Under the pieces are notes generated by a model, which saw only the letters and a list, made by a program, of their open reading frames with translations, did not search any database and had not been told where the DNA came from. Both the position numbers and the translations under genes were made by a program. A stretch of DNA of 64,000 nt, from positions 1-64,000 of the forward strand of contig NZ_JAFCJM010000015.1 of NCBI RefSeq assembly GCF_018130955.1. Direction: 5' to 3'. Of the stretch, positions 32,440-42,504 are shown piece by piece (the first letter of the stretch is position 1; the number at the start of each line of letters is the position of its first letter). The stretch comes from Bradyrhizobium liaoningense. GTDB taxonomy: Bacteria; Pseudomonadota; Alphaproteobacteria; Rhizobiales; Xanthobacteraceae.

Positions 32440-32573
32440 CGCAGGGTGGGCAAAGCCAACGGGTCGCGCGAACGCGCCCGATGACAGGCTCCGCGTGCCC
32501 ACCACTTCTGTCTCATGCGAGGAAAGATGGTGGGCACGGCGCGCGAAGAGCGCGCCCTTGCCCACCCTACGAC
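32440..32573. repeat. GGTGGGCA palindromic repeat
   Basis: Alternating GGTGGGCAAAG / CGTGCCCACC and GGTGGGCACGG / CTTGCCCACCC blocks with GCGCGCGAAGAGCGCGC inside make several competing hairpins. It fills the gap between the convergent histidine phosphatase gene and coaA, and could serve as a 3' structure for both. Confidence 0.8.
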
Positions 32574-32586
32574 TACAACCCTGCGG

Positions 32587-33543
32587 CTACAGCCGCCTGA
32601 GCGCCACGCTCTCCACCACGTGGTCGGCGCCCTTTTTCAGGATCAGCGTCGCGCGGGGGCGGGTGGGCAAAATGTTGTCCTCGAGGTTCGCGAGGTTGGT
32701 ACGTTCCCAGATCGCGATGGCCGTGGCGGTCGCTTCGTCGTCCGACAACAGCGCGTAGCGATTGAAGTAGGACTTTGGATTCGTGAACGCGGTGTCGCGC
32801 AGCGCCAGGAAGCGCTTGATGTACCATTGCCGCAGCGCCGCCTCGTCGGCGTCGATATAGACCGAGAAGTCGAAGAAGTCGGAGACCACAGGCACCGCCT
32901 TGCCGTCACGCGGCAGTTTTCCGGTCTGCAGCACGTTGACGCCCTCGACGATCAGAATGTCGGGCTGGTCGATCTCGGCCCACTGGTTCGGCACGATGTC
33001 ATAGGTCAGATGCGAATAGACCGGCGCGCGCACATGGCGGCGGCCGGACTTGATATCGGAGAGGAAGCTCAGCAGCAGGGGCAGATCGTAGCTCTCCGGA
33101 AAACCCTTCTTCTGCATGATGCCCTGCCGATCGAGCACCGCGTTGGGATAAAGAAATCCGTCTGTCGTGATCAGCTCGACCTTCGGCCGCGGCGACCAGC
33201 GCGCCAGCAGGGCCTGGAGCACACGGGCCGTGGTGGACTTTCCAACCGCGACCGAGCCGGCGACGCCGATGATGTAGGGCATCTTGCGATCGCGGATGTT
33301 GAGGAACTGGCGCTCCGCGTAGTAGAGGCGCTGCATAGCATCGACATAGATCGACAACAGGCGCGACAGCGGCAGGTAGATGTCCTCGACCTCCTGCAAG
33401 TCGAGGCGATCGTGCAGCGAACGCAGCCGGTCGAACTCACCCGGCTCCAGCGTCATCGGCGTATCGTCGCGCAACCGCGCCCATTGCTCGCGCGTGTAGA
33501 CGCGGTACGGATTGTACAGCTGCTCGGGTGCGCGGATATCCAT
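32587..33543 (-). CDS. coaA: Pantothenate kinase type I
   Basis: Phosphorylates pantothenate in the committed step of coenzyme A synthesis; usually inhibited by CoA. The 318-aa protein has the P-loop [12 protein letters not shown] (93-104), the [15 protein letters not shown] segment, [17 protein letters not shown], and [12 protein letters not shown]. Start ATG 33543. It lies 15 bp after hisE and is probably the last gene of the histidine operon. Confidence 0.96.
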   Translation of the reverse strand: MDIRAPEQLYNPYRVYTREQWARLRDDTPMTLEPGEFDRLRSLHDRLDLQEVEDIYLPLSRLLSIYVDAMQRLYYAERQFLNIRDRKMPYIIGVAGSVAVGKSTTARVLQALLARWSPRPKVELITTDGFLYPNAVLDRQGIMQKKGFPESYDLPLLLSFLSDIKSGRRHVRAPVYSHLTYDIVPNQWAEIDQPDILIVEGVNVLQTGKLPRDGKAVPVVSDFFDFSVYIDADEAALRQWYIKRFLALRDTAFTNPKSYFNRYALLSDDEATATAIAIWERTNLANLEDNILPTRPRATLILKKGADHVVESVALRRL

Positions 33544-33558
33544 GACGCCGCCTTTCCG

Positions 33559-33882
33559 TTAATCGCCCTTGCGTGACGCCTTTTCTTCGAGCCCGGACAT
33601 CGCAGTGCGCTTGTCCAGTGCCGCCTCGACCTCCTCCAGTCTTACGCCGCGCGCCTTGAGGAGCACAAGGAAGTGGTAGAGCAGGTCGGCGCTTTCCGCG
33701 ATCAGATGCGCGCGATCGTTTTCGACTGCTGCGATTACGGTTTCGACTGCTTCCTCGCCGAACTTCTTGGCGCAATGTTCCGCGCCCTTGTCGAGCAGCT
33801 TGCGGGTGTAGGACGCCTCGCCAACGGACGCCGCGCGGGCGTCGATGGTTGCAGCCAGGTCGTGGATCGTGAAACGCGACAT
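33559..33882 (-). CDS. hisE: Phosphoribosyl-ATP pyrophosphatase
   Basis: Second step of histidine synthesis. The 107-aa protein is all-helical with the MazG-type acid cluster: KLLDKGAEHCAKKFGEEAVETVIAAVENDRAHLIAESADLLYHFLVLL. In this group HisE and HisI are separate genes; hisI is not in the window. It lies 80 bp after hisF on the same strand. Confidence 0.95.
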   Translation of the reverse strand: MSRFTIHDLAATIDARAASVGEASYTRKLLDKGAEHCAKKFGEEAVETVIAAVENDRAHLIAESADLLYHFLVLLKARGVRLEEVEAALDKRTAMSGLEEKASRKGD

Positions 33883-33962
33883 ACGAAATACTCAGAAACA
33901 CGCCGCCGGCCGCCCTGGCCGGTCCCCTCCGGCCTGTGTAGCATTTTTACGAACAGGAGTCG

Positions 33963-34739
33963 TTATGCATCCATGCGCATGGGCAGCCCACGCCGGGCCA
34001 TGTGCTCCTTGGCCTCGCGGATGGTGAATTCCCCGAAGTGAAAGATCGACGCCGCCAACACGGCCGTGGCGTGCCCGTCGCGGATACCGTCGACGAGGTG
34101 ATCGAGATTGCCGACGCCGCCCGAGGCGATCACGGGTACCGGAACGCTGTCGGCAATCGCCTGGGTCAGCGGGATGTCAAAACCCTGCCTGGTGCCGTCT
34201 CGATCCATCGAGGTGAGCAAAATCTCACCGGCGCCGAGCGAGACCACTTCCTGGGCATACTCGACCGCGTCGATGCCGGTCGAGTTGCGCCCGCCATGGG
34301 TGAAGATCTCCCAGCGGTCAGAGCCGCCAGGGCGCTTGACCCGCTTGGCGTCGATCGCGACAACGATGCACTGCTCGCCGAATTTTTCGGCCGCTTCCTT
34401 GACGAACTCGCGCCGGGAGACCGCGGCGCTGTTGATCGAGACCTTGTCGGCGCCAGAGCGCAGCAGCGTCTTGATGTCGTCGACCGTGCGGACGCCGCCG
34501 CCGACCGTCACCGGCATGAAGCAGGCCTCCGCCGTGCGCCGGACCACGTCCAGCATGATGCCGCGGTTCTCGTGGGTCGCGGTGATGTCGAGGAAAGTGA
34601 GCTCGTCGGCGCCGGCGGCGTCATAGGCGATCGCCGCCTCGACGGGGTCGCCGGCATCGCGCAGGTCGACGAAGTTGACGCCCTTGACGACCCGGCCGTC
34701 CTTGACGTCGAGGCAGGGGATCACGCGCACCTTGAACAT
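33963..34739 (-). CDS. hisF: Imidazole glycerol phosphate synthase, cyclase subunit
   Basis: Works with HisH (glutaminase) to make imidazole glycerol phosphate and AICAR. The 258-aa (beta/alpha)8 barrel starts [20 protein letters not shown] (catalytic Asp), has [22 protein letters not shown], and the second catalytic Asp in [16 protein letters not shown]. The C-terminal [17 protein letters not shown] is the phosphate-binding site. It is 11 bp after hisA. Confidence 0.97.
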   Translation of the reverse strand: MFKVRVIPCLDVKDGRVVKGVNFVDLRDAGDPVEAAIAYDAAGADELTFLDITATHENRGIMLDVVRRTAEACFMPVTVGGGVRTVDDIKTLLRSGADKVSINSAAVSRREFVKEAAEKFGEQCIVVAIDAKRVKRPGGSDRWEIFTHGGRNSTGIDAVEYAQEVVSLGAGEILLTSMDRDGTRQGFDIPLTQAIADSVPVPVIASGGVGNLDHLVDGIRDGHATAVLAASIFHFGEFTIREAKEHMARRGLPMRMDA

Positions 34740-34750
34740 CTGGCGTTCTC

Positions 34751-35500
34751 CTAAGCAGCCGCGCGCGCGTTGCGGATCAGGGTGAGGGCGGCCGCGGGAT
34801 CGAGCCTGCCGTCGTAAAGCGCGCGACCGGCAATCGCGCCGGCGAGCTTCTTGGCCCGCGGCGTCAGCATCGCCTTGACGTCCTCGATCGAGGCGAGGCC
34901 GCCGGAGGCGATCACGGGGATGGAGATGGCATCTGCAAGCGCGATCGTCGCGTCGAGATTGAGGCCCTTGAGCAAGCCGTCACGCGCGATGTCGGTAAAG
35001 ATGATGGCGGCGACGCCGGCATCCTCGAAACGCTGCGCGATCTCCAGCACCGTGACCTGCGAGGTCTCGGCCCAGCCTTCGACGGCGACCTTGCCGTCGC
35101 GGGCATCGAGCCCCACGGCGATGCGGCCGGGGAATTTTTTCGAAGCCACCTTCACCAGCTCGGGATCGCGCACGGCAGCCGTGCCGATGATGACGCGCGT
35201 GATGCCCTTGGCAAGCCAGGCCTCGACGGTCGCGAGATCGCGAATGCCGCCGCCGAGCTGCACCGGCATCTTGATCGTCTTCAGCATGGCCTCGACGGCG
35301 TGTGCATTGACCGGCTTGCCGGCAAAGGCGCCGTCGAGATCGACGACGTGGAGATATTCAAACCCCTGCGCGGCAAAGCTCTGGGCCTGCGCCGCGGGAT
35401 CGAGGTTGAACACGGTGGCGCGCGCCATGTCGCCTTGCTCCAGGCGCACGCATTGGCCGTTCTTCAGATCGATGGCGGGGAAGAGGATCACGGCTTCCAT
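34751..35500 (-). CDS. hisA: Phosphoribosylformimino-5-aminoimidazole carboxamide ribotide isomerase
   Basis: Fourth step of histidine synthesis. A 249-aa barrel paralogous to His[21 protein letters not shown] opens the protein with the catalytic Asp, [12 protein letters not shown] is the first phosphate site, and [14 protein letters not shown] holds the second Asp. The start overlaps the end of hisH by 13 bases. Confidence 0.97.
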   Translation of the reverse strand: MEAVILFPAIDLKNGQCVRLEQGDMARATVFNLDPAAQAQSFAAQGFEYLHVVDLDGAFAGKPVNAHAVEAMLKTIKMPVQLGGGIRDLATVEAWLAKGITRVIIGTAAVRDPELVKVASKKFPGRIAVGLDARDGKVAVEGWAETSQVTVLEIAQRFEDAGVAAIIFTDIARDGLLKGLNLDATIALADAISIPVIASGGLASIEDVKAMLTPRAKKLAGAIAGRALYDGRLDPAAALTLIRNARAAA

Positions 35501-36138
35501 CTCAAAAAGTTCGAGATCAGGGCCAGGCCAAAGCGCTGGCTCTTCTCGGGGTGAAACTGGGTGCCGATGGCGGTGTCCTTGGCGACGATGGCCGTGACCG
35601 GTCCGCCATAATCGGCGCGCGCCAGCACGTCCGCCTCATTGGCGGCATTGAGGTGATAAGAGTGCACGAAATAGGCGTGCTGGCCCTTGGGACCGAGCGG
35701 CAGCTTTTCCAGCACCGGATGCTCGCGCAGCACGTCGAGCGTGTTCCAGCCCATGTGCGGGATCTTCAGATTCTCGTCGCGGGGCGCGATCTTCTCGACG
35801 TCACCGGCGATCCAGTTCAGGCCCTCGGTGATGACATGCTCCTTGCCGCGGGTTGCGAACAATTGCATGCCGACGCAGATGCCGAACATCGGCCGCGCCT
35901 TGACCCGCACGGCTTCGGTGATCGCGTCGACCATGCCGTCCACGGCATCAAGCCCGCGCCGGCAATCGGCGAAGGCGCCGACGCCCGGCAGCACGATGCG
36001 ATCGGCGCGATAGGCGGTGTCCGGATCGTGCGTCACGATGATCTTCTGCGGGTCCTCCATGCTGCGCGCGGCGCGCTCGAAGGCTTTTGCAGCGGAATGC
36101 AGATTGCCGGAACCGTAATCGATGATGGCAACGCTCAT
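35488..36138 (-). CDS. hisH: Imidazole glycerol phosphate synthase, glutaminase subunit
   Basis: Class I glutamine amidotransferase that feeds ammonia to HisF. The 216-aa protein has the glutaminase nucleophile in [12 protein letters not shown] and the His-Glu pair in [16 protein letters not shown] 36138 has GGGAGGG upstream and overlaps the stop of the DUF2628 gene (ATGA), so translation of the two is coupled. Confidence 0.96.
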   Translation of the reverse strand: MSVAIIDYGSGNLHSAAKAFERAARSMEDPQKIIVTHDPDTAYRADRIVLPGVGAFADCRRGLDAVDGMVDAITEAVRVKARPMFGICVGMQLFATRGKEHVITEGLNWIAGDVEKIAPRDENLKIPHMGWNTLDVLREHPVLEKLPLGPKGQHAYFVHSYHLNAANEADVLARADYGGPVTAIVAKDTAIGTQFHPEKSQRFGLALISNFLRWKP

Positions 36139-36665
36139 CGTGACCCTCCCGGTTCTGGAAACAAGCCAATGATGCCGCCGGACGGCAGCGGCGGCGGGTT
36201 GGAGAACGGCTCGCCCGGCACGTTGCGGGTCGGCGGCGGGCCACCGCGATCGACGGCCCATTGATCGTTGACGATGCCGCGCTGCTTCTGGCTCCAGCGC
36301 TCGAAGAAACGCCGCTCGGCGGTGTCCCGGTCATCGGCAACCACGACGTCGAGCTGCCGCCACTTACCGCGCGACAGCGTCCAGCGGCGCAGGCTTGTGG
36401 CCTCGAGCCCCATCAACAGCGCCAGGATAATGTCGGCGAAGAAGATCGAGGTGCGGCCGACGCCGAGGCTCGAGAGCCCGGCCTGAAACGCGGCGAAGAA
36501 GATGACCCAGCCGATCAGCGCCAGCCACAGCCGGTGCCAGAGCAGCCAGATCGGGCCAAAGATCATCGCCCAGAAATGGAAGCCATCGCGCACGAAGGCG
36601 AATTTCTCGGTGGCGCGCAGATCCGTCCCATGGGGGGAGGGAGCATGGACTGTATAGACAGGCAT
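36135..36665 (-). CDS. DUF2628 membrane protein inside the histidine operon
   Basis: A 176-aa inner-membrane protein. It starts [34 protein letters not shown], the DUF2628 opening, then has two or three membrane segments ([20 protein letters not shown] and [24 protein letters not shown]), and a proline-rich tail ([19 protein letters not shown]). The family has no known function. Although it sits between hisB and hisH with an ATGA overlap, nothing links it to histidine synthesis except co-transcription. Confidence 0.85.
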   Translation of the reverse strand: MPVYTVHAPSPHGTDLRATEKFAFVRDGFHFWAMIFGPIWLLWHRLWLALIGWVIFFAAFQAGLSSLGVGRTSIFFADIILALLMGLEATSLRRWTLSRGKWRQLDVVVADDRDTAERRFFERWSQKQRGIVNDQWAVDRGGPPPTRNVPGEPFSNPPPLPSGGIIGLFPEPGGSR

Positions 36666-36735
36666 TCGGATGCCCCGTTCCAAAAAATTCAATTGAACCC
36701 GCCGGCGGCGCCCGATGGCCCGCGAGACGGAGATG

Positions 36736-37329
36736 TCAGCCGCCGAGCGAGCCCTTGGTGGACGGCACCTCACCCGCTGCACGCGGATCGATGGCGACGG
36801 CCGTCCGCAGCGCCCGCGCCAGACCCTTGAAGCAGGATTCGGCGATATGGTGGCTGTTCTCGCCATATAGGGTCTCGACGTGGAGAGTCACGCCGGCATT
36901 CATGGCGAAGGCCTGAAACCATTCGCGAACCAGCTCGGTGTCGAACTCGCCGATCTTGTCGCGGGGAAAGTCGGCCTTGAACACCAGGACCGGGCGGCCC
37001 GAAATGTCGATGACCACGCGCGACAGCGTTTCGTCCATGGGCATGTGGACGCTGGCATAGCGGGTGATGCCCGCCATGTTGCCGAGCGCCTGCTTCACGG
37101 CCTGACCGAGCGCGATGCCGGTGTCTTCGGTCGTATGGTGATGATCAATGTGCAGATCGCCCACCGCCTTGACCGTGAGGTCGATGCGGGAATGGCGGGC
37201 GAGGAGATCGAGCATATGGTCGAAAAAGCCGATGCCGGTCGTGATGTTGGACACGCCGGATCCATCGAGGTTCACGGATACCTCGATGTCGGTCTCCTTG
37301 GTCTTGCGCTTGATCGTCGCGGTGCGCAT
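36736..37329 (-). CDS. hisB: Imidazoleglycerol-phosphate dehydratase
   Basis: Sixth step of histidine synthesis. A 197-aa metalloenzyme with the paired signatures [36 protein letters not shown] and, in the second half, the [19 protein letters not shown] motif; His and Glu ligands for manganese are all present. ATG 37329 gives the conserved start [17 protein letters not shown]. First gene of the minus-strand his unit. A GAGCATGATC repeat lies only 28 bp upstream. Confidence 0.97.
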   Translation of the reverse strand: MRTATIKRKTKETDIEVSVNLDGSGVSNITTGIGFFDHMLDLLARHSRIDLTVKAVGDLHIDHHHTTEDTGIALGQAVKQALGNMAGITRYASVHMPMDETLSRVVIDISGRPVLVFKADFPRDKIGEFDTELVREWFQAFAMNAGVTLHVETLYGENSHHIAESCFKGLARALRTAVAIDPRAAGEVPSTKGSLGG

Positions 37330-37356
37330 TGGAAAGCTGGCTTCCACTTTGGTTTT

Positions 37357-37405
37357 GAGCATGATCCTCTCGGAAAACCGGTACCCACTTTTCCGGATCA
37401 TGCTC
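37357..37405. repeat. GAGCATGATC palindromic repeat, copy 2
   Basis: GAGCATGATC (37357-37366) pairs with GATCATGCTC (37396-37405) around CGGAAAACCGG and TTTTCCG. It is a short form of 26611-26712. It lies in the 255-bp divergent gap between hisB and hslV, so it may be inside the hisB leader. Confidence 0.85.
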
Positions 37406-37584
37406 CTTTGAGCCGAAAACGGCGGTCTTTTAACAGCCAAATGACGCCTTCGCTACTGCGGGATGGCCCTAGCAGGGCTCTAGTTCTGCCTATGGTGAGC
37501 GAAATCGGCCCAAAGCCGGGCGTTGTGCCCCGGTTGTGCCCTTGGCCCCGACCCCCTAAATCAGGCCGGACAACGAGGTATTTC

Positions 37585-38145
37585 ATGCAGGATTCCCAGA
37601 ACAGCTCGCCGGTCTGGCACGGCACGACCATTGTGACGGTCCGCAAGGGCGGCCGGGTGGTGGTCGGCGGCGACGGACAGGTCTCGATCGGCCAGACCGT
37701 GATCAAGTCCAACGCCAAGAAGGTCCGGAAACTCGGCAAGGGCGACGTGATCGGCGGGTTTGCCGGGGCGACGGCCGATGCTTTCACGCTTTTTGAGCGG
37801 TTGGAATCCAAACTCGAGCAATATCCGGGGCAACTGACCCGGGCGGCCGTCGAGCTCGCCAAGGACTGGCGCACCGACCGCTATCTGCGGCGGCTGGAGG
37901 CCATGATGATCGTGGCCGACAAGGACGTTTCCCTGGTCCTGACCGGGACCGGCGACGTGCTGGAGCCCGAGGCCGGCGTAATGGCGATCGGCTCGGGCGG
38001 CAATTACGCGCTGGCCGCGGCTCGCGCCCTGCTCGACACCGACAAGGACGCCGAGACCATCGTCCGCCGCTCGCTCGACATCGCCGCCGACATCTGCGTC
38101 TACACCAACCGCAACGTCACCATCGAGAGCCTGTCGAGCGGCTAG
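37585..38145 (+). CDS. hslV: ATP-dependent protease subunit HslV
   Basis: Proteolytic subunit of HslUV, a threonine protease. The 186-aa form has a 13-residue N-terminal extension before [12 protein letters not shown], so Thr14 should become the active N-terminus after processing; such a pre-sequence is usual in alphaproteobacteria. [30 protein letters not shown] and [15 protein letters not shown] are family blocks. hslU follows 1.1 kb downstream, with two other genes in between. Confidence 0.96.
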   Translation: MQDSQNSSPVWHGTTIVTVRKGGRVVVGGDGQVSIGQTVIKSNAKKVRKLGKGDVIGGFAGATADAFTLFERLESKLEQYPGQLTRAAVELAKDWRTDRYLRRLEAMMIVADKDVSLVLTGTGDVLEPEAGVMAIGSGGNYALAAARALLDTDKDAETIVRRSLDIAADICVYTNRNVTIESLSSG

Positions 38146-38148
38146 GCG

Positions 38149-38634
38149 ATGACGCCCGCCTACACCTTCCGCCCGATGACGGCGTCCGACCTGCCGCTGA
38201 TCGGGCGGTGGCTGGGCGAGCCGCATGTGCGGGAGTGGTGGGGCGATCCGGACGAGCAATATGCGCTGGTGGCCGGCGACCTCGACGAGCCCGCGATGGA
38301 CCAGTTCATCGTGTTGGCAGGTGGCGATCCCTTCGGCTACCTTCAGTGCTACCGCCTGACGGCGTGGAATACCGGCCTTGGGCCGCAACCGGAGGGTACC
38401 CGTGGCATCGATCAGTTCATCGGTGTGTCAGACATGATCGAACGCGGCCACGGCTCGACCTTCATCCGCCAGTTCGTCGACCACCAGTTGGGGCAGGGCT
38501 TGCCGCGCATGGTCACCGATCCCGATCCCAAGAATCTTCGCGCGGTACGCGCCTATCAGAAGGCGGGCTTTGAAAGAACAGGCATGGTCGAGACGCCGGA
38601 CGGGCCGTCGCTGCTGATGGTGCGCGATCGATGA
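38149..38634 (+). CDS. GNAT acetyltransferase, AAC(6')-like
   Basis: A 161-aa acetyl-CoA-dependent acetyltransferase. It starts with [26 protein letters not shown], and its second half, from [26 protein letters not shown] to [36 protein letters not shown], closely follows the aminoglycoside 6'-N-acetyltransferase Ib pattern. It may act on an aminoglycoside or on a natural amine; whether it confers resistance cannot be told. It starts 3 bp after hslV and overlaps the next gene (ATGA). Confidence 0.85.
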   Translation: MTPAYTFRPMTASDLPLIGRWLGEPHVREWWGDPDEQYALVAGDLDEPAMDQFIVLAGGDPFGYLQCYRLTAWNTGLGPQPEGTRGIDQFIGVSDMIERGHGSTFIRQFVDHQLGQGLPRMVTDPDPKNLRAVRAYQKAGFERTGMVETPDGPSLLMVRDR

Positions 38635-39233
38635 CCATGGCGCGCGTCGACGACAACAAGATCTCGATTCCCTCGATCTATTGGGTCGGCATCGCGCTGC
38701 TCCTGCTCGCGCTGCAGGCCTCGATCCTGTTTGCGATGGGCCGCGTGCCGATCTGCACCTGCGGCTATGTCAAACTCTGGCACGGCGTGGTGCAGAGCTC
38801 GGAGAATTCGCAGCACATCGCCGACTGGTACACGCTGTCGCATGTGCTGCACGGTTTTCTGTTCTACGGCCTGACCTGGGTGCTGTTCTCGCGCTGGTCC
38901 TGGCCGGCGCGGCTCATCCTCGCGATGCTGATCGAGGGTACCTGGGAGATCGTCGAGAATTCGCCCTTCATCATCGAGCGCTATCGCGCCGGAACCATCT
39001 CGCTGGACTATTACGGCGACAGCATCGTGAACTCGGTGTCCGACACCGTGGCCATGATCCTGGGTTTCCTCACGGCGCGCGCGCTGCCGGTGACCGCAAC
39101 CGTGCTGCTCGCACTCGTTTTCGAAATCGTGATGGCGCTCCATATTCGCGACAATCTGACGCTGAATATCTTGATGCTGATCTACCCGCTTGACGCCGTG
39201 AAGCAGTGGCAATCGGGTCCGCCGATCATCTGA
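38631..39233 (+). CDS. UPF0314 (DUF2585) membrane protein
   Basis: A 200-aa protein with about five membrane helices ([58 protein letters not shown]; and two near the C-terminus). The family signature is seen in [15 protein letters not shown] and [20 protein letters not shown]...[12 protein letters not shown]. Function unknown, widely conserved in alphaproteobacteria. Its ATG overlaps the acetyltransferase stop and hslU follows 53 bp later. Confidence 0.88.
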   Translation: MTMARVDDNKISIPSIYWVGIALLLLALQASILFAMGRVPICTCGYVKLWHGVVQSSENSQHIADWYTLSHVLHGFLFYGLTWVLFSRWSWPARLILAMLIEGTWEIVENSPFIIERYRAGTISLDYYGDSIVNSVSDTVAMILGFLTARALPVTATVLLALVFEIVMALHIRDNLTLNILMLIYPLDAVKQWQSGPPII

Positions 39234-39286
39234 TCGCCGAAAAATGCAGCTTGTCCTCGCCCGTCTCTGACCCTAGCTAAGCAGAC

Positions 39287-40591
39287 ATGACAGACTTCTC
39301 CCCCCGCGAAATCGTTTCCGAACTCGACCGTTTCATCGTCGGCCAGGCCGAGGCCAAGCGCGCCGTCTCGATCGCGCTGCGCAACCGCTGGCGCCGCCAG
39401 CAGCTCACGGGCTCCCTGCGCGAAGAGGTGCTGCCGAAGAACATCTTGATGATCGGCCCGACCGGCGTCGGCAAGACCGAGATCGCGCGTCGCCTCGCAA
39501 AGCTCGCCAACGCACCGTTCCTGAAGGTGGAAGCGACCAAATTCACCGAGGTCGGCTATGTCGGCCGCGACGTCGAGCAGATCGTCCGCGATCTCGTCGA
39601 GGTCGCAATCGCCCAGGTGCGCGAGAAGAAGCGCAAGGACGTGCAGGCGCGCGCCCAGCTTGCCGCCGAGGAACGCGTGCTCGACGCGCTGGTCGGCGCC
39701 AACGCCAGTTCCGGGACGCGGGAATCGTTCCGCAAGAGGCTGCGGGCCGGCGAGCTCAACGACAAGGAAATCGAGATCGAGACCCAGAGCTCGGGCAGCG
39801 GCCTTCCGATGTTCGAGATCCCGGGCATGCCCGGCGCGCAACTGGGCGCGGTCTCGCTCGGCGACATCTTTGGCAAGCTCGGCGGCCGCCCCAAGATGCG
39901 GCGGCTGACGGTCGAAAGCTCGCACGAAATCCTCGTCAACGAGGAATCCGACAAGCTCCTGGACAACGACCAGCTCGTGCAAGAGGCGATCAGCGCCGCC
40001 GAGAACAACGGCATCGTATTCCTCGACGAGATCGACAAGATCTGCGTCCGCGACGGCCGGGTCGGCGGCGATGTCTCCCGCGAGGGCGTGCAGCGCGACC
40101 TCTTGCCGCTGATCGAGGGCACCACCGTCTCGACCAAGCACGGCGCGGTCAAGACCGACCATATCCTGTTCATCGCCTCCGGCGCCTTCCACATCGCAAA
40201 GCCGTCGGACCTGCTGCCGGAATTGCAGGGCCGCCTGCCGATCCGCGTAGAATTGCAAGCGCTGACCCGCGACGACATGCGGCGCATCCTCACCGAGCCC
40301 GAGGCCTCGCTGATCAAGCAATATGTGGCGCTGCTGCAAACCGAGGGCGTCAAGCTCGACATCACCGACGGCGCGATCGACGCGCTCGCCGACATCGCGG
40401 TCGCCGTCAACTCGTCGGTCGAGAACATCGGCGCGCGGCGGCTGCAGACGGTGATGGAGCGGGTGCTGGACGAAATCTCCTTCACCGCGCCCGACCGCAA
40501 CGGCGAGACAATCCAGATCGATGCCGATTATGTGCAGAAGCACATCGGCGACCTCGCCAAGAACGCCGATCTGAGCCGGTTCATTTTGTAA
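39287..40591 (+). CDS. hslU: ATP-dependent protease ATPase subunit HslU
   Basis: AAA+ unfoldase that feeds HslV. The 434-aa protein has [36 protein letters not shown] at its start, Walker [10 protein letters not shown] near residue 60, the I domain (100-230), Walker [12 protein letters not shown], and the C-terminal sensor-2 [16 protein letters not shown], ending in the usual tail ADLSRFIL that docks into HslV. Start ATG 39287. Confidence 0.97.
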   Translation: MTDFSPREIVSELDRFIVGQAEAKRAVSIALRNRWRRQQLTGSLREEVLPKNILMIGPTGVGKTEIARRLAKLANAPFLKVEATKFTEVGYVGRDVEQIVRDLVEVAIAQVREKKRKDVQARAQLAAEERVLDALVGANASSGTRESFRKRLRAGELNDKEIEIETQSSGSGLPMFEIPGMPGAQLGAVSLGDIFGKLGGRPKMRRLTVESSHEILVNEESDKLLDNDQLVQEAISAAENNGIVFLDEIDKICVRDGRVGGDVSREGVQRDLLPLIEGTTVSTKHGAVKTDHILFIASGAFHIAKPSDLLPELQGRLPIRVELQALTRDDMRRILTEPEASLIKQYVALLQTEGVKLDITDGAIDALADIAVAVNSSVENIGARRLQTVMERVLDEISFTAPDRNGETIQIDADYVQKHIGDLAKNADLSRFIL

Positions 40592-40623
40592 TTTCCGGCC
40601 AGTCCGCTATCTATTCCGCCGTC

Positions 40624-40643
40624 GTCCTGGCGAAAGCCAGGAC
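40624..40643. repeat. Hairpin with GAAA tetraloop
   Basis: GTCCTGGC and GCCAGGAC form a perfect 8-bp stem closed by GAAA, a GNRA-type tetraloop. It sits 33 bp after the hslU stop and could act as a 3' stabiliser of the hslU mRNA, but no T-run follows. Part of a longer repeat region to 40770. Confidence 0.75.
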
Positions 40644-40770
40644 CCATTACCACCGGCGTTCCTTATTGGAAAAGATAGCGGCCCCAACCTTGGCTCACAC
40701 AAACATTCGTGGTTATGGATCCCGGATCGGCGCTCGCTGCGCGAGCTTGTCCGGGATGACGGCGGAGGTG
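40644..40770. repeat. Mosaic repeat region between hslU and the next gene
   Basis: Continues from the GAAA hairpin. A second stem is GGATCCCGGATCGGCG / CTTGTCCGGGATGACG around GCTCGCTGCGCGAGC. The block resembles the mixed intergenic repeats common in bradyrhizobia. No gene is seen before the GTG at 40790. Confidence 0.65.
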
Positions 40771-40789
40771 GACGCACGCCGGGTGGCTC

Positions 40790-41914
40790 GTGCGCGCTAG
40801 CATCCTGCAAAACCCATGGCGGCTTTTGCTCGCGGTCAACGCTGCAATCATCGTCGGCGTCTTCATTAATAAGATCCAGCTTCCGCCCTGGGTCCCCTAC
40901 ATCCACCTCGTCGTCGACTATCATTTCGGCTTCATCAAGCGCGCGCTGATCGGCGCGGCCGTTGCGCTGTTTACCGACAGGGTGCCGGTGTGGCTGGTGT
41001 TTGCACTCGCCGACGTGACCTGGCTCGTAACACTTGCGCTGTTCGTAAGACTCTTCCGAAAAACGTTCGGCTTCAACGAGAAGACCTTGCCGCTGTTCGT
41101 CTTCATGGCGGGCTCGCCGTTCTTCCTGAAGAATTTCATGCACACGCTCGGCCATTTCGACATCTATGGCTGCGCGCTGGCGATCGTGCTGCTGATGATC
41201 CCTGCCCGCTCGCTGCTGTTCGTCGCGCTCGCCGCGCTGTTCTCGATCGTCCTGATCCTGATCCACCACATCCATCTCCTGATGTATGTGCCGACCATCG
41301 TCGTCATCGTGCTGCTCAGGCACTACCTCGGCCATGGCATCGGCCGGACCAATGTCGCGTTCGGCGCAGTTGCGCTCGTTTGCGTGAGCGTGCTGTTCTT
41401 CGCCGCGCAGTTCTGGGGCGTGATGCCGATCCCCGAAGCCGACTTCGTGCAGCATCTGCGCGGGCGGATGGCCGATCCGACACGCAGCGATCTCCTGCAG
41501 TTCAGCTACATCTGGTACCAGCCGCTGTCGAAGGAGATTTCCGATACCTGGGGCCGCATGCCCCACAACATCCTCGGCGTCCCCGTCTTCGTGCTGCTGA
41601 TCTGGCTGCATACGCCGCTGTGGCGCTATTTTGCCAACGTCATCCGCGCCCTCGCCGATGAGATGCACCGGCGCCTGGTCATTGCCGGCCTGATCGGCGT
41701 TGGCCTCGCCTATCTCGTGATGTTTGCGATGGTGTTCGATTATTCGCGCTGGATCTCGAACTGGGCGGTCTGCATGTTCTTGATCCTGCATGCCGTGAAG
41801 GCGCTCCCGGCTGCACGTGAAGTCACGCCGATTCCCAGCGAGGATCGCAACACCAACATTTTTGGCGTGATCGTCACCCTGATCCCGCGCGTCGGAATCG
41901 TGCGGCCGTTCTAA
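40790..41914 (+). CDS. Polytopic membrane protein of unknown function
   Basis: A 374-aa integral membrane protein with about nine to ten hydrophobic helices (for instance LLLAVNAAIIVGVFI, LPLFVFMAGSPFFL, ALAIVLLMIPARSLLFVALAALFSIVLILIH). A conserved-looking core is HLVVDYHFGFIKRALIGAAVALF and FMHTLGHFDIYGCAL, reminiscent of polytopic glycosyltransferase-like proteins with an early Asp/His loop, but I cannot assign it. Start GTG 40790. It ends by overlapping the convergent smr gene by 4 bp. Confidence 0.72.
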   Translation: MRASILQNPWRLLLAVNAAIIVGVFINKIQLPPWVPYIHLVVDYHFGFIKRALIGAAVALFTDRVPVWLVFALADVTWLVTLALFVRLFRKTFGFNEKTLPLFVFMAGSPFFLKNFMHTLGHFDIYGCALAIVLLMIPARSLLFVALAALFSIVLILIHHIHLLMYVPTIVVIVLLRHYLGHGIGRTNVAFGAVALVCVSVLFFAAQFWGVMPIPEADFVQHLRGRMADPTRSDLLQFSYIWYQPLSKEISDTWGRMPHNILGVPVFVLLIWLHTPLWRYFANVIRALADEMHRRLVIAGLIGVGLAYLVMFAMVFDYSRWISNWAVCMFLILHAVKALPAAREVTPIPSEDRNTNIFGVIVTLIPRVGIVRPF

Positions 41915-42504
41915 CCTCGCGCCCGTCGTATCCGCACATAGAGCGCGCCCTCGCCGCCATGGCCGATGCCGGCTTCCTCAAAGCCGACAACAAGGCTGCG
42001 AAACTCCGGCAGGCTCAGCCATTGCGGCACCTGGCGGCGCAGCACGCCGCTTTCGCCGCCGGTGCGACCCTTGCCGGTGATGACGAGCACGAAGGTCAGT
42101 CCCTCGTAATGTGCCCGCTGCAGAAAATTCGACAACGCGTGATGGGCGCGGACCTGCGTCATGCCGTGCAGATCGAGGCGCGCCTCGATCCCGCTGCGGC
42201 CGCGCGAAAGCTTGGTCCGCTCGCGCTTGCCGAGCGGCGCCAGCGGCGGCACCGCGGGTTTTGCCACGCGCGGCGCGGTCGCAGGTGCATGGGGGCGCGG
42301 CGACATTGACGGCTTTGCGACCGGCGGCACGGTTGCCGTCGGCTCAGAGCGCTTCGCGGCATGTGACTTCGGCGCGCGATGTTTCCTTAGCGGCTTGACC
42401 TGCTTCGCAACCAGGTCCCAGAGCGCGCGATCCTCTTCGCTGAGCGCACGGCGGCGCGGCGATGGAGGTGGGTCCAGCACGGGCGGGCGCGACGATCGTT
42501 TCAT
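41911..42504 (-). CDS. Smr/MutS2-C domain protein
   Basis: A 197-aa protein with a basic, proline-rich N-terminal half (low complexity, 1-95) and a C-terminal Smr domain: the LDLHGMT signature, SNFLQRAHYEGLTFVLVITGKGRTGG, and GVLRRQVPQWL. Smr domains are nucleases or nucleic-acid binders; which applies here is unknown. Its start overlaps the mltA stop (ATGA), so it is the last gene of tim44-like, mltA, smr. Confidence 0.9.
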   Translation of the reverse strand: MKRSSRPPVLDPPPSPRRRALSEEDRALWDLVAKQVKPLRKHRAPKSHAAKRSEPTATVPPVAKPSMSPRPHAPATAPRVAKPAVPPLAPLGKRERTKLSRGRSGIEARLDLHGMTQVRAHHALSNFLQRAHYEGLTFVLVITGKGRTGGESGVLRRQVPQWLSLPEFRSLVVGFEEAGIGHGGEGALYVRIRRARG

